Positions 56,527-64,000 of a DNA stretch of 64,000 nt are shown one piece after another (position 1 is the stretch's first letter; each line of letters begins with the position of its first letter). The translations under genes and the position numbers were made by a program. Source of the DNA: an uncultured Bacteroidales bacterium (GTDB lineage Bacteria; Bacteroidota; Bacteroidia; Bacteroidales; P3); assembly GCA_900317125.1 (NCBI GenBank), contig ONFR01000011.1, forward strand, positions 1 to 64,000, in the 5' to 3' direction. Below the pieces are notes generated by a model. The model saw only the letters and a program-made list of their open reading frames with translations, had not been told where the DNA came from and did no database searches.

Positions 56527-57450
56527 TCAAATCTTATTTTGTAGAAGTTTCTGCACAAGCGGGTGGCGGAACCGCGTGACGCGGGCATAGATGATGGGCT
56601 TGGCACCATAGAGGCTGTAGGAGAAGGCGATGCCGGGGTCCATGCTTCCCTCGAAATCGAAGGCGCGGGTGCGAGTGGAGAGCCGTTGGATGATGTGCCA
56701 GAAGAGTAGGGGGGAAGCCCCGTTGTGGTGGCCGGTGGGATTGAGGGCGGAAAGAAGAGAATAGGCGCAGCGGTCGTCGTAGGCGACAAAGCGGGCGGCA
56801 TGTAGTTTCCCGTCACCGTCGTTGAGGCCGAGGAGGATGCCCTGCCCGTGTCCCAAGGCGGTTTCAATCACACGGATGATAAAGTCCTGCGACAGCAGGT
56901 CGCGTTGTCCCCGCGAGGCCCAATAGTCGGCGTGGAAACGCGCAAATGTCTGGGGGGAGAGGTCGTCGACGGGCTGGAGTACCTTTTCGGCACGGCGTAC
57001 TGGACGCTGGCGACGCTGTTTGTCGAAGCCGTCGAAAACCTGCTGTGGGTCGGAGATGTCTTCAATGCGGTAGGTGATACGGTCGGAGGTGGTGTATCCA
57101 GTCCACATCCGGGTATCGGTGCCAGGGGCAAAGTTCTGGGCAAAGAAGAGTGGCCTTAGACGCCCGAAATAGTCCACAAGCCAGCGGGTGGCGGAGGAAG
57201 TGTCGGTGCCGGGGCGGAACCAGGGGCCGCTGTACTGTGTGAGCTGCGGTTGCAGCAGGTAGTGCATCCCATAGCGTTTGCCCCATAGGTAAGGCATGGC
57301 TGCGGCAATGGTGCCATCGGGCTCTTTGACCAGGGCGACATCCCATTCCTTGCCCCTGCAGACCGTTTCCATCCACCAATATTGCAGAAACAGAGGAATC
57401 GTCGACCCCTCTGTTCCGCATAGTTTCTTGTATGTCTCCTTGTCGCTCAA
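56527..57450 (-). CDS. GNAT/FemAB-like acyltransferase
   Basis: The 307-residue protein has FLQYWWMETVCRGKEWDVALV near the N terminus and a second GNAT-like half with ILLGLNDGDGKLHAARFVAYDDRCAYSLLS (positions about 205-234) and FDFEGSMDPGIAFSYSLYGAKP, as in FemAB/Acetyltransf_6 proteins, where the last segment is the 'fd..gs....i..fk..fGa' motif. Substrates in the family range from wall peptides to lipids. It lies 16 bases after the OmpA-like gene and 29 before rlmH. Confidence 0.75.
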   Translation of the reverse strand: MSDKETYKKLCGTEGSTIPLFLQYWWMETVCRGKEWDVALVKEPDGTIAAAMPYLWGKRYGMHYLLQPQLTQYSGPWFRPGTDTSSATRWLVDYFGRLRPLFFAQNFAPGTDTRMWTGYTTSDRITYRIEDISDPQQVFDGFDKQRRQRPVRRAEKVLQPVDDLSPQTFARFHADYWASRGQRDLLSQDFIIRVIETALGHGQGILLGLNDGDGKLHAARFVAYDDRCAYSLLSALNPTGHHNGASPLLFWHIIQRLSTRTRAFDFEGSMDPGIAFSYSLYGAKPIIYARVTRFRHPLVQKLLQNKI

Positions 57451-57466
57451 GGGCAGGCTTGAGGTG

Positions 57467-58540
57467 TTACTGTATAACGATGGTGACGCGGTTGTTGGCC
57501 ATGCGGCCGCTGAGGGTGTTGTTGTCGCCCACAGGGTCGTCCTCGCCTTTGTACTGCACTTCGATACGGTGCTCGTCGATGCCGCGCAGCACCAAGGCTT
57601 TTTTCACTTCCACGGCGCGTTGGCGGGAGAGACCGGTGTTGTAGGTTTCGGTGCCCACGTTGTCGCAATAGCCGGTTACCAGCACTTCAAGCCCCTTTTC
57701 CTGTTTCAGGTAGGCGGCCAGTTCGTCCATCTCGGCGATATAGGATTCCTGAATGGTGGCGTCGTTGGGGAAGAATTTGATTTCGGGGAACGACTTGGAA
57801 CCTTTGGCGGCGCTGGGAAGGAGGTCGATCTTCTTGGAGCTGAAGTCGAAAATCAGTCCCACGCGGATCAGGTCTTCGGTGGGTTGAGGCTCGGTGTAGT
57901 AGGCCTCGTCCTTCCAGTAGCGCCAGTCAATCTGGGCCACCTTATAGCTCACCTTGTTCTTCATCTCCTTCTCGATGAGGATGTCGCGGAAGTAGTCGAG
58001 CGAGATGACTGCTTCCATCTGGGCCTTGGCAACAAGCTCGTCGCGCAGGTCGGGGTCGGTCACCGAAGGGTTGACGGCGAAAACCGCGCACAAGTGCATG
58101 GGGATACGTCCTGCGGTGGACAGGTAGTCCATCACCGGGTCAAACTTGCCCCAGTCGCGCTCTTTGTCGCGCTGCCATTTCAGTGTGCGGAAACGGTTGT
58201 AGTCGTAATCGATGAAATAGAATGTTTTGGCATCGAAAGCGGTGAATTTCCACACGGTGTCGTAGGCGGATTCGCGGATTTTGCGTTTGCCCGACGGGTC
58301 GATGATGGGTTCGGTTTTCTTGCCCTTCTTGCCTGTGGCGGCGCTTGTCACCTGCTCATACAGGCCGCCAATGGTGGGGTGCCAGCTGGTGTCGGCAGTG
58401 CGGCCGAGCCATTGGCGTTTGTTGTCGCCGTCCTTGGCAATCTCGGTGGTGGCCCTTTTCTTACGGTACTGAGCCTGAACATTGTTGGCCGGCAAAAGCA
58501 TCAACACGGCCAGTAATACTATCGGAAAAAGTTTCTTCAT
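57467..58540 (-). CDS. OmpA-family outer-membrane/peptidoglycan-binding protein
   Basis: The 357-residue protein has a signal peptide (MKKLFPIVLLAVLMLLPANN) and a C-terminal OmpA domain (about 250-357). That domain shows IKFFPNDATIQ, LEVLVTGYCDNVGTETYN, LSRQRAVEVKKALVLRGI and GRMANNRVTIVI. The DNVG/R pair contacts diaminopimelate in the wall. The N-terminal part, GRTADTSWHPTIGGLYEQV and an Asp-rich middle, is not a typical 8-strand barrel, so it may be a periplasmic anchor. The ATG at 58540 is chosen because it starts the signal peptide. It is 41 bases after ftsE. Confidence 0.86.
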   Translation of the reverse strand: MKKLFPIVLLAVLMLLPANNVQAQYRKKRATTEIAKDGDNKRQWLGRTADTSWHPTIGGLYEQVTSAATGKKGKKTEPIIDPSGKRKIRESAYDTVWKFTAFDAKTFYFIDYDYNRFRTLKWQRDKERDWGKFDPVMDYLSTAGRIPMHLCAVFAVNPSVTDPDLRDELVAKAQMEAVISLDYFRDILIEKEMKNKVSYKVAQIDWRYWKDEAYYTEPQPTEDLIRVGLIFDFSSKKIDLLPSAAKGSKSFPEIKFFPNDATIQESYIAEMDELAAYLKQEKGLEVLVTGYCDNVGTETYNTGLSRQRAVEVKKALVLRGIDEHRIEVQYKGEDDPVGDNNTLSGRMANNRVTIVIQ

Positions 58541-58581
58541 CGGTGGTAGTAATTTTTCGGTATAACGCGATATAACGGAAA

Positions 58582-59259
58582 TTATTGTTGTGGGTCGAAA
58601 AGTGAGCCGTTTTCGCATACAAGCATGCGCGACTGGAACTTGTCGATCATCATGAAATCGTGCGACGAAATCAGCATGGTGGTGCCTGTCTGCCGGTTGA
58701 TGTCCACCAGCAGCTGCATGATGTCCGACGAGGTGGCGGGGTCGAGGTTGCCCGTCGGCTCGTCGGCCAGTACGAGGGAGGGATTGTTGATAAGGGCACG
58801 GGCAATGCCTACGCGCTGCTGTTCGCCTTCGGAGAGCTGGTAGGTGGTGGCGCGAGCCTTCTCCTCTATGCCGACGGCCTTCAAGGTGTTCATAATCTGG
58901 CTCGGGATGTCACTGCGTTTCCAGCCCGTAGCCTGCAGGACGAAGGCAAGGTTGTCGTACACGTTGCGGTCCTTCAGCAGACGGAAATTCTGGAATACCA
59001 CGCCCACCTTGCGGCGCAGCAGGGGGATATTGCGGTGTTTGAGGTGCATCAGGTCATAGCCGCACACCTTGGCCTCCTCGGCGCTCTCCACCTCATGGTC
59101 GGCGTAGAGCGTACGCAGGAGCGAAGTCTTGCCTGCACCGCTCTTCCCGATGAGATATACAAATTCTCCGGGGTTGACAGTGAGGTTGACATGGGTGAGT
59201 ATTGGACCCTCTTCATGGCTGATAGCCACCTCTTTTAGCGATATGATAGGTGTGTCCAT
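58582..59259 (-). CDS. ftsE: Cell-division ABC transporter ATP-binding protein FtsE
   Basis: The 225-residue ATPase has Walker A GKSGAGKTSLLRT (about 38-50), the Q-loop in VGVVFQNFRLL, signature QLSEGEQQR (about 145), Walker B LVLADEPTGNLDP and the switch His in LISSHDF. FtsE-like features are YLIGKSGAGK and FRLLKDRNVYDNLAFVL. With FtsX it controls wall hydrolases at the septum. No ftsX is adjacent, so assignment over LolD-type proteins rests on motif likeness. It heads the four-gene minus-strand unit. Confidence 0.87.
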   Translation of the reverse strand: MDTPIISLKEVAISHEEGPILTHVNLTVNPGEFVYLIGKSGAGKTSLLRTLYADHEVESAEEAKVCGYDLMHLKHRNIPLLRRKVGVVFQNFRLLKDRNVYDNLAFVLQATGWKRSDIPSQIMNTLKAVGIEEKARATTYQLSEGEQQRVGIARALINNPSLVLADEPTGNLDPATSSDIMQLLVDINRQTGTTMLISSHDFMMIDKFQSRMLVCENGSLFDPQQ

Positions 59260-59279
59260 AGAGTCTTTGTTTCAAACTG

Positions 59280-59287
59280 CAAAAGTA
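59280..59287 (-). promoter_or_regulatory. Promoter -7 element for the ftsE operon
   Basis: The minus strand reads TACTTTTG, matching TAnnTTTG, 20 bases before the ftsE start. Confidence 0.6.
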
Positions 59288-59875
59288 CTAATTTTTTTCC
59301 TATAATAGAGAAAGTGATACTCTTTTTTTTCACGCAAGGTTGTTGATTGTCGATAATCATCTCGTGAATCACCCCTCTGGTGTTCCCTCTCAACCTGTCC
59401 GTTTCCCGGTCGGGGAGTAGAAATGAACACTCTTTGCCAATCCTGATAGGTCAACCTATTCGTCCAATGATGAAGTGAAGCCGGTCTGTCATAAAGCTTG
59501 TTATGTGTTGCTATCCATTAAGTTGTCGTATTTCCCTGAAGGATTGAATCGTTAAACTTTCATAAATAATTGCAGCAAAACAGGGCATGTGTGTCATAAT
59601 GGGCGACAAAGGCGAGAGAATTTACCCAATTGGCGATGCGGAGAGTTAAAAAGATTTAAAATGTGTTAATGAGGGGTATCCAAATCGGGGGGAACGACTC
59701 TTTATTGCGAGAGCACGTTGAAAACAGGCTACAAGTAGACGGTAAGTTTATCGTAACATGTCATGCTTTGAAACCATATTAGAAACAAAAAAACAATCAA
59801 ATTGTAAGATTTTGCCACCAATGACGTCATAAGGGCATAACAATAAACACAAACAACAACAAATTACCACTTACT
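59288..59875. other. Long gene-free stretch between ftsE and the large secreted protein gene
   Basis: No reading frame with coding character is seen. Weak fragments related to the dispersed motif occur near 59622 (CCCAATTGG) and 59680 (CCAAATCGGGG). The last 100 bases are A-rich and lead into the ATG at 59876, but no exact TAnnTTTG box was found. Confidence 0.5.
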
Positions 59876-62800
59876 ATGAAACGAATAGGACTTTTAATGT
59901 GTCTGGCATTGTTCTTGTCGGGCATGGCCTGGGGGCAAGCACCAGGCTCGGACACCATCCTCATTGGTGACACGACGCACATGTATCTGACACCCGGCAA
60001 CTTCCGACTGCCCTGCTTGTATCTATCTACCAGTTATACCCAACAGTTGGTGAAGAAAAGCGAACTGAACGGAGAAGCAATGATTACAGGTATCGACTTT
60101 TACTGCGGTACGCCGAGCAGCATGGGCTGTCCCGGATGCACCATCTATCTGGCCAACACCTATGTGTCCAGCATGGGGTCCGGGATGGTGGGCTTCGGCC
60201 CCATGTTCCAGCAGGTGCTGGTGGACTCGCTGGTCTGTACGATGGGTTGGAATCACTACGAGTTCGACACGCCTTTCCACTACACCGGCCTCGGCAACCT
60301 GATTATAGCGGCTGACTGCCCGAATGGTTGGAGCGGGGGCCAATTCTATTGTGACCAGAGGGGTATCATTGATTCGAGGTACGTAAACATGCGTTTGGCC
60401 AATATTACCCCTTCCACCCCCACAACAGCCATGGCAGGGCGTAATGTTATGCGGCTGCACACCATGCCTGTCTCTACGACTGGCACCTCTTGTCCGGCAC
60501 CCACGCTGAGGGTGGACTCGCTTGGCTCTACGGCAGTGAAGATGAGGTGGACTCCTGGCTATCAGGACACCTCTTGGAGGGTGGACTTCATCACCGACGG
60601 CGACACCGTCTGGCGTACCAGTGGTCTGCTTTGGGGCGACACATCCTATACCATAACCGGTCTCGTCCCTAGCATCCACTACACCCTCCGTCTCACTGCT
60701 TTTTGCACCGACACCTTTACCACGGTGCTGAAGCATCTGCTCACCAACTGCACTCCGACGGCGTTGCCTTACGCCGAGTATCTGGATAGTACCTGGTCCG
60801 TTCCCAGCTGCTGGTTTGTTGCACCCGGCTCGGCTGGGGATGTGCCCATTGTTTCTTCAAGGTTCAGCCATTCTGGGTCGCGTTCATTGAATCTCAAGGG
60901 CGGTGCCGTGGTGCTGCCCGAATTCGATGCGCCACCCGACAGTCTGGAGCTTTATTTTTGGGCTAAGTGTAATGGCGGCTCCCGGCGTGACCTGTGTGTA
61001 GGCTTGGTGACCGACCCGTTGGACCTGTCTACCTTTGTGCCATTGGACACGGTGTCATGCTACTCGAGTTGGATTCCGGTAGCGGTTCGGACCGACCGTT
61101 ACCCCCGGTCGTCGGGGCGTCTGGCCATCATTACCGCCGACCCGTTGAACCCCTATATGTTCATTGACGACATCGAGGTGAGCCATCTTGTACCCTGCGA
61201 GGCATTGTCCGCCGCAACCGTAGACTGGAAGACTGACACAGCGGCACTGATACGCTGGGTGGACACCGTGGGGGCAGTCTATTACGATGTGGCATACGGC
61301 CCGAAAGGTTTTGTCCCCGACTCCACCACCATTGTCACCGATGTGCGCACCGACAGCCTGCTGCTGACAGGTCTGACGCCCTATACGCAGTACGATGTGT
61401 ATGTGCGTCCCGAGTGCGGGAGTTTCACTACCCACTGGTCGCCGGTGATGACTTTCCGCACTTTCTGCACCCCGTTGGATACGTTGCCCTATGTCGACAA
61501 CTTCGACTCCTATGCAGGCAATCCCGAGCCTCCTGCAATCCCCTGCTGGCGTGGGCACGCGGGTATGAACACCTGCGTGGTGACCTATACCGACAGCCAT
61601 TCCGGCTCGCAGGTTTTGCGGTGGGACTACGAAGATAACCAGTACGCTGTTCTTCCCGCCATCGACACTGCTATCTACCCCCTTCGCACCCTGCAACTCT
61701 CCTTCTGGGCATGCAACAACCAGTACAACTCCACCGATGTCCAACTTTCGATAGGGGTGATGACCGACCCCGATGTGGACTCCACTTTCCATGCCATCGA
61801 CACCGTAACCATTACCGGGGTTGATTGGCGCCGCTACGATGTACCCCTCAGCTCCTATACAGGCAATGGTGCCCATATCACGTTGCGGAGTATCACCAGT
61901 GACTATCGTTATGCTTTTATTGATGATTTAATGATTGATTTGTTACCACCCTGCCCGAGCGTGACGGGAATGGCCGTTACCGGTCTGACTGCCACCTCGG
62001 TGACGGTGGGGTGGGACCCGGCGTCCGGTGCTGACAGCGGTACGGTGTGGCAGACCTACATCGACACCTCTGCCACTGCGGCACCCATGGCCGGCACATC
62101 AGTCCTCCATACTCCCGCCTGCACCTTCGCCGGCCTCACGACAGCTACGCCCTATTATGTGTGGGTGCGTGCCATCTGCCCCAAAGGCGACACCTCGGCA
62201 TGGGAAGGCCCCATGCAGGTGGTTCCCGGCATCTGGAATATGCGTGCCAACCGTAACGACACCCTCACCATGTGCGGAGTGTCCCTCTACGACGACGGTG
62301 GCTCCAATGGCGATTTCACCTCCCAGCATTCCTCGCTGGTCATCCTTCCCGACATGCCCGGCCATCTGGTCAGCATCAGTGGCTATTGCAACATCGGCGG
62401 GAGTTCCTCCCTCACCATTTACGACGGTGTCGGCACCTCGGGCCGTCCCCTTTGGGTCAGGACCTACAACAACAGTTCAGCCATCAACTTAGGTCCCATC
62501 ATTTCCGAGACGGGTGCCCTCACCATCGATTTCGATGGCTACACTCCTTTCTCCAGCTACTACGAGGGCTTTGAGCTGCAAGTCAGCTGCATCCCCGACA
62601 CCTGTATCATCCATCAGCTGATGCTCAACCCCGCGGTGCCCGCCACCGATTCCACCCTCGCGCTCACTTGGCAGTGCAACGGCGCTTCATCCTACGAGGT
62701 GGAATACGGTCCTGTAGGCTTCACTCCCGGCACGGGAACAAGCGTCTCCACATCCACCAATAGCCTTACCGTCACTGGTCTCACCAGCCTTGCCCGTTGT

Positions 62801-64000
62801 GAGGTGCATGTGAGCAGCATCTGCGGTGTCGCCGACACGGGTGCATGGACCACCGGTATCTTCAATACCCAGCCCTGCAGCAATGCCGTCTATCGCGAGA
62901 ACTTCGACTCCACCATTTGGGAAGAATCCCATCCGATGCTTCCTATTGGTTCCAATGTATCCAATTATAGCTTTACCCAGACCATCGTCGACTCCGCTTT
63001 CCTTGCCGGTCTCGAGGACGGCATTACTGCCTTGGCGTTCCGCCCAATCAACCATACCGCGGGCGACCACCAGAACAATGTCACCGTCTATCTGGCCAAT
63101 GTGCCGGACACCGCCTTCAACAACGGTCTCATCGTACCCGATGCCGGGCACCGCTTTGTCAAGGTAATCGACTCGGCCAATTTCAGCCATCTTGGCACCA
63201 CCGACTGGCAGGTTGTCCCCTTCGACTACCCGTTCATGTGGGATGGGCACCAGAACCTTCTGGTTACCGTGCTCAACGAAGATGGCGGCGGTTTTCGAAC
63301 AGAATATGCCAGCCACTACCGCTATTCCGATCTGCGAAACTATGTCTATCGCAGCTACATTATCTACTCCGAATATCCCATCAATATCGACAGCGTCGCC
63401 ACCTACGCCTATCCCTATTACCAGGGATACGGCAACTGGAGCACAGGCGACCTTCGCTTCTACACCAACACCTGCGACCTCCCGCTCTGTGCCAAACCCG
63501 TTGTCGACACGGTTGCCGTGGGCTCCGAGAGTGTCACCGTCACGTGGAACGGCTCGAGTACGGAATACGATGTGGCCATCGACCCCTATAGCCCCGCCAC
63601 CGTCTATCCCGCCACTGCCCCGATCCATGTCAGCGGTTTCCAGCATACCTTCACGGGCCTGCTGCCCAATGCACGGTATGTCGTAAGCCTGCGGCAGGAC
63701 TGCACCGCCGACAGCCTCCGCCTGTCGGGCTGGACAACTGTCGAGCTCATCACCGATGAATACCATTGCCCCGCTCCCGAAGGTCTCACGGTCGATAGTA
63801 TCACCTACACCTCCGCCACCTTCCACTGGCTTCCCGCAGGCAATGACTCCCTCTACCAGCTCTATATCTGGCAGGACGGCGACAGGGCTGTGAGCCACCT
63901 TGCCGACAGCCGTCACTATACCGTCGAAGGGCTGCGCCCCGGCACAACCTACAACGCCAGTGTACATGGCTACTGTGGCAGCGAGGGGCAGATAGAAGGC
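59876..64000 (+). CDS. Very large secreted multi-domain protein with FN3 and CUB-like modules (3' truncated by window edge)
   Basis: The frame is open from ATG at 59876 to the window end, at least 1375 residues. It begins with a signal peptide (MKRIGLLMCLALFLSGMAWG). Fibronectin type III modules recur, each ending in a 'Y.v.v...C' strand (GLTPYTQYDVYVRPECG, GLVPSIHYTLRLTAFC). Interspersed are jelly-roll/MAM-like domains with FIDDIEV- and FIDDLMI-type endings. One CUB-like domain, at about 795-905, contains SLTIYDGVGTSG. Every module starts with a C(P/E)-type linker. The layout is that of large T9SS cargo adhesins or glycan/protein binders; the sorting domain would lie beyond the window. Confidence 0.85.
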   Translation, partial: MKRIGLLMCLALFLSGMAWGQAPGSDTILIGDTTHMYLTPGNFRLPCLYLSTSYTQQLVKKSELNGEAMITGIDFYCGTPSSMGCPGCTIYLANTYVSSMGSGMVGFGPMFQQVLVDSLVCTMGWNHYEFDTPFHYTGLGNLIIAADCPNGWSGGQFYCDQRGIIDSRYVNMRLANITPSTPTTAMAGRNVMRLHTMPVSTTGTSCPAPTLRVDSLGSTAVKMRWTPGYQDTSWRVDFITDGDTVWRTSGLLWGDTSYTITGLVPSIHYTLRLTAFCTDTFTTVLKHLLTNCTPTALPYAEYLDSTWSVPSCWFVAPGSAGDVPIVSSRFSHSGSRSLNLKGGAVVLPEFDAPPDSLELYFWAKCNGGSRRDLCVGLVTDPLDLSTFVPLDTVSCYSSWIPVAVRTDRYPRSSGRLAIITADPLNPYMFIDDIEVSHLVPCEALSAATVDWKTDTAALIRWVDTVGAVYYDVAYGPKGFVPDSTTIVTDVRTDSLLLTGLTPYTQYDVYVRPECGSFTTHWSPVMTFRTFCTPLDTLPYVDNFDSYAGNPEPPAIPCWRGHAGMNTCVVTYTDSHSGSQVLRWDYEDNQYAVLPAIDTAIYPLRTLQLSFWACNNQYNSTDVQLSIGVMTDPDVDSTFHAIDTVTITGVDWRRYDVPLSSYTGNGAHITLRSITSDYRYAFIDDLMIDLLPPCPSVTGMAVTGLTATSVTVGWDPASGADSGTVWQTYIDTSATAAPMAGTSVLHTPACTFAGLTTATPYYVWVRAICPKGDTSAWEGPMQVVPGIWNMRANRNDTLTMCGVSLYDDGGSNGDFTSQHSSLVILPDMPGHLVSISGYCNIGGSSSLTIYDGVGTSGRPLWVRTYNNSSAINLGPIISETGALTIDFDGYTPFSSYYEGFELQVSCIPDTCIIHQLMLNPAVPATDSTLALTWQCNGASSYEVEYGPVGFTPGTGTSVSTSTNSLTVTGLTSLARCEVHVSSICGVADTGAWTTGIFNTQPCSNAVYRENFDSTIWEESHPMLPIGSNVSNYSFTQTIVDSAFLAGLEDGITALAFRPINHTAGDHQNNVTVYLANVPDTAFNNGLIVPDAGHRFVKVIDSANFSHLGTTDWQVVPFDYPFMWDGHQNLLVTVLNEDGGGFRTEYASHYRYSDLRNYVYRSYIIYSEYPINIDSVATYAYPYYQGYGNWSTGDLRFYTNTCDLPLCAKPVVDTVAVGSESVTVTWNGSSTEYDVAIDPYSPATVYPATAPIHVSGFQHTFTGLLPNARYVVSLRQDCTADSLRLSGWTTVELITDEYHCPAPEGLTVDSITYTSATFHWLPAGNDSLYQLYIWQDGDRAVSHLADSRHYTVEGLRPGTTYNASVHGYCGSEGQIEG

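Noticed and set aside
57296..58516. 406-residue plus-strand reading frame
   Set aside because: It covers parts of the GNAT and OmpA-like genes in antisense and has the composition of a shadow frame.
58582..59259. LolD (lipoprotein export ATPase) as alternative identity for the FtsE call
   Set aside because: The motifs VGVVFQNFRLL and DRNVYDNLAF fit FtsE better, and the gene starts an operon with a wall-binding OmpA-like protein. Not fully excluded, since ftsX is not adjacent.

Overview
The window comes from the chromosome of an anaerobic member of the Bacteroidales (phylum Bacteroidetes). Four things point there: a complete type IX secretion (T9SS/Por) operon of porP-gldKLMN type, several secreted proteins with T9SS C-terminal sorting domains, the Bacteroidetes promoter signature TTTG-N19-TAnnTTTG in front of many genes, and an electron-bifurcating [FeFe] hydrogenase of fermentative anaerobes. 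No species can be named from sequence alone.

Layout. 1-13.3 kb is mostly core genes: the tail of a T9SS cargo protein, an ADP-ribosylglycohydrolase, a TonB-dependent receptor, holA, an acyl-CoA ligase, an NlpC/P60 hydrolase, a DUF4294 protein, a PlsC-like acyltransferase, an operon for a sensor-type [FeFe]-hydrogenase homologue with an anti-sigma-like ATPase and a DRTGG protein, a 44-residue small gene with its own promoter, and an LD-carboxypeptidase. 13.7-16.6 kb holds envelope genes (polysaccharide deacetylase-like, KdsC-like phosphatase, RlpA-like). 16.7-24.0 kb is the T9SS core: porP/sprF, gldK, gldL, gldM, gldN and a tandem gldN paralogue behind a strong terminator. A His-rich CobW/G3E GTPase and a UPF1-like helicase follow. 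27.5-32.3 kb is the hydrogenase operon (2Fe-2S protein, HydB, HydA, HydC), then an orphan UpxY/NusG-like antiterminator gene, a nitroreductase, RluD-like, T9SS cargo, PASTA, MiaB, an M6 protease and a T9SS plug protein (DUF5103).

44.2-53.1 kb is accessory DNA, clearly richer in A+T. It has two layers. The outer layer is a HigBA-like toxin-antitoxin pair and a single-chain restriction-modification enzyme with a 111-nt imperfect hairpin in its leader. The inner layer is a 5.2-kb integrative element (tyrosine integrase, HTH genes, VRR-NUC-like nuclease, GRPKG-type small protein) inserted in the 3' end of a tRNA-Val(CAC) gene. A 15-bp target duplication, integrase arm repeats at both ends and a replacement tRNA terminator can all be read directly.

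53.3-64 kb returns to core genes: two tRNA-Val, an MBL-fold hydrolase, a second DRTGG gene with a PHP-domain gene, an ftsE-OmpA-GNAT-rlmH operon, and a very large secreted FN3/CUB protein running off the end.

The unifying theme is hydrogen metabolism. The clostridial-type hyd regulon (HydABC, sensor hydrogenase, ATPase, DRTGG, PHP) is present but split over three loci. A dispersed 17-19-bp intergenic motif (core AATGACC) is the main pattern not explained by known feature types.
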